Shown: one piece after another, positions 4,957 through 5,067 of the stretch
How the letters are laid out: each line of letters begins with the position of its first letter
How positions within the stretch are numbered: position 1 is the stretch's first letter
Source of the DNA: Chloroflexota bacterium
GTDB taxonomy: Bacteria > Chloroflexota > UBA11872 > VXNJ01
DNA length: 5,067 nt
Assembly (NCBI GenBank): GCA_026708165.1
Contig: JAPOVO010000238.1
Coordinates: 1 to 5,067 of the forward strand
Direction of reading: 5' to 3'
The notes under the pieces: model-generated
The model's input: only the letters and a program-made list of their open reading frames with translations
Told to the model about the DNA's origin: nothing
Databases searched by the model: none
Position numbers and translations under genes: made by a program

Positions 4957-5067
4957 TCAGGATCTACCACGACAGGTGTTTTCGCGTCCGTTCAAAACGT
5001 GGTAGAGGGACCAAAGCGCGGCCGACATTCGCATGGCGGCCCCCCGGTTCCGGTTGGTGCCGAGGGC
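4957..5067 (-). CDS. C-terminal end of an unidentified gene entering from the right edge
   Basis: A minus-strand frame is open from the window edge to TGA at 4957-4959, giving 36 residues including GTNRNRGAAMRMSAALWSLY and ending CRGRS. Of the three minus-strand frames here it is the most coding-like, with about 75% G/C at third positions. Its stop sits 2 bases before the ATG of the 120-residue gene, typical of an operon. Another frame is also open until just upstream of this, so the call is uncertain. Too little is visible to name a product. Confidence 0.45.
   Translation of the reverse strand, partial: ALGTNRNRGAAMRMSAALWSLYHVLNGRENTCRGRS
4963..5006. repeat. 9-bp perfect inverted repeat with 26-base spacer
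   Basis: TCTACCACG (4963-4971) is the exact reverse complement of CGTGGTAGA (4998-5006). It lies just upstream of the 120-residue gene but probably inside the end of the preceding minus-strand coding frame. It could be an operator half-site pair, an mRNA hairpin between two coupled genes, or chance. Confidence 0.4.

Noticed and set aside
1..5067. CRISPR array, tRNA, rRNA or insertion sequence
   Set aside because: No regularly spaced direct repeats, no tRNA cloverleaf with T-loop signature, and no transposase-like protein in any frame.

Overview
The window is bacterial, GC-rich DNA, probably from a proteobacterium. The best clue is the DNA glycosylase at the left edge, which closely follows the E. 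coli YcaQ type. Sequence alone does not fix the genus. Composition is uneven: 60-base lines I counted by hand are 63-68% GC in the glycosylase gene, 47-52% in the central genes and about 60% in the right-hand block. The centre therefore looks like an acquired insert next to a housekeeping repair gene.

Layout: (1) 1-1113, + strand, the 3' part of a ycaQ/alkZ-type DNA glycosylase whose 5' end lies outside the window. (2) 1114-1613, about 500 bases without a convincing gene. It holds several small GC-rich hairpins, some with UUCG or GNRA-type loops, and a perfect TTGACA box at 1523 ahead of the next gene. (3) 1614-4291, + strand, three closely spaced genes that read as one operon: a D12-class (Dam-like) adenine-N6 DNA methyltransferase, a ParB-like protein with the N-terminal CTPase-type fold and a helix-turn-helix but no ParA beside it, and a phosphoribosyltransferase-like protein of the type I associate with predicted conflict systems (PRTase-CE). 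(4) 4339-5067, - strand and convergent, an apparent second operon of small uncharacterised genes: a C-terminal fragment entering from the right edge, a 120-residue protein starting 2 bases after it, and a 70-residue protein with a good ribosome binding site.

The most interesting unit is the methyltransferase / ParB-like / PRTase-like cassette. Each component is seen in the sequence. That they form one defence or anti-parasite system is inference: methylation could mark self DNA, the ParB-like protein could be a CTP-switched DNA-bound sensor, and the PRTase-like protein could be the effector acting on PRPP, a nucleotide or a nucleic acid. A second point is the start of the PRTase gene. Its frame is open and protein-like all the way back to the parB stop, with a strong Shine-Dalgarno sequence 6 bases before a CTG and no ATG, GTG or TTG there, so an unusual CTG start is likely.
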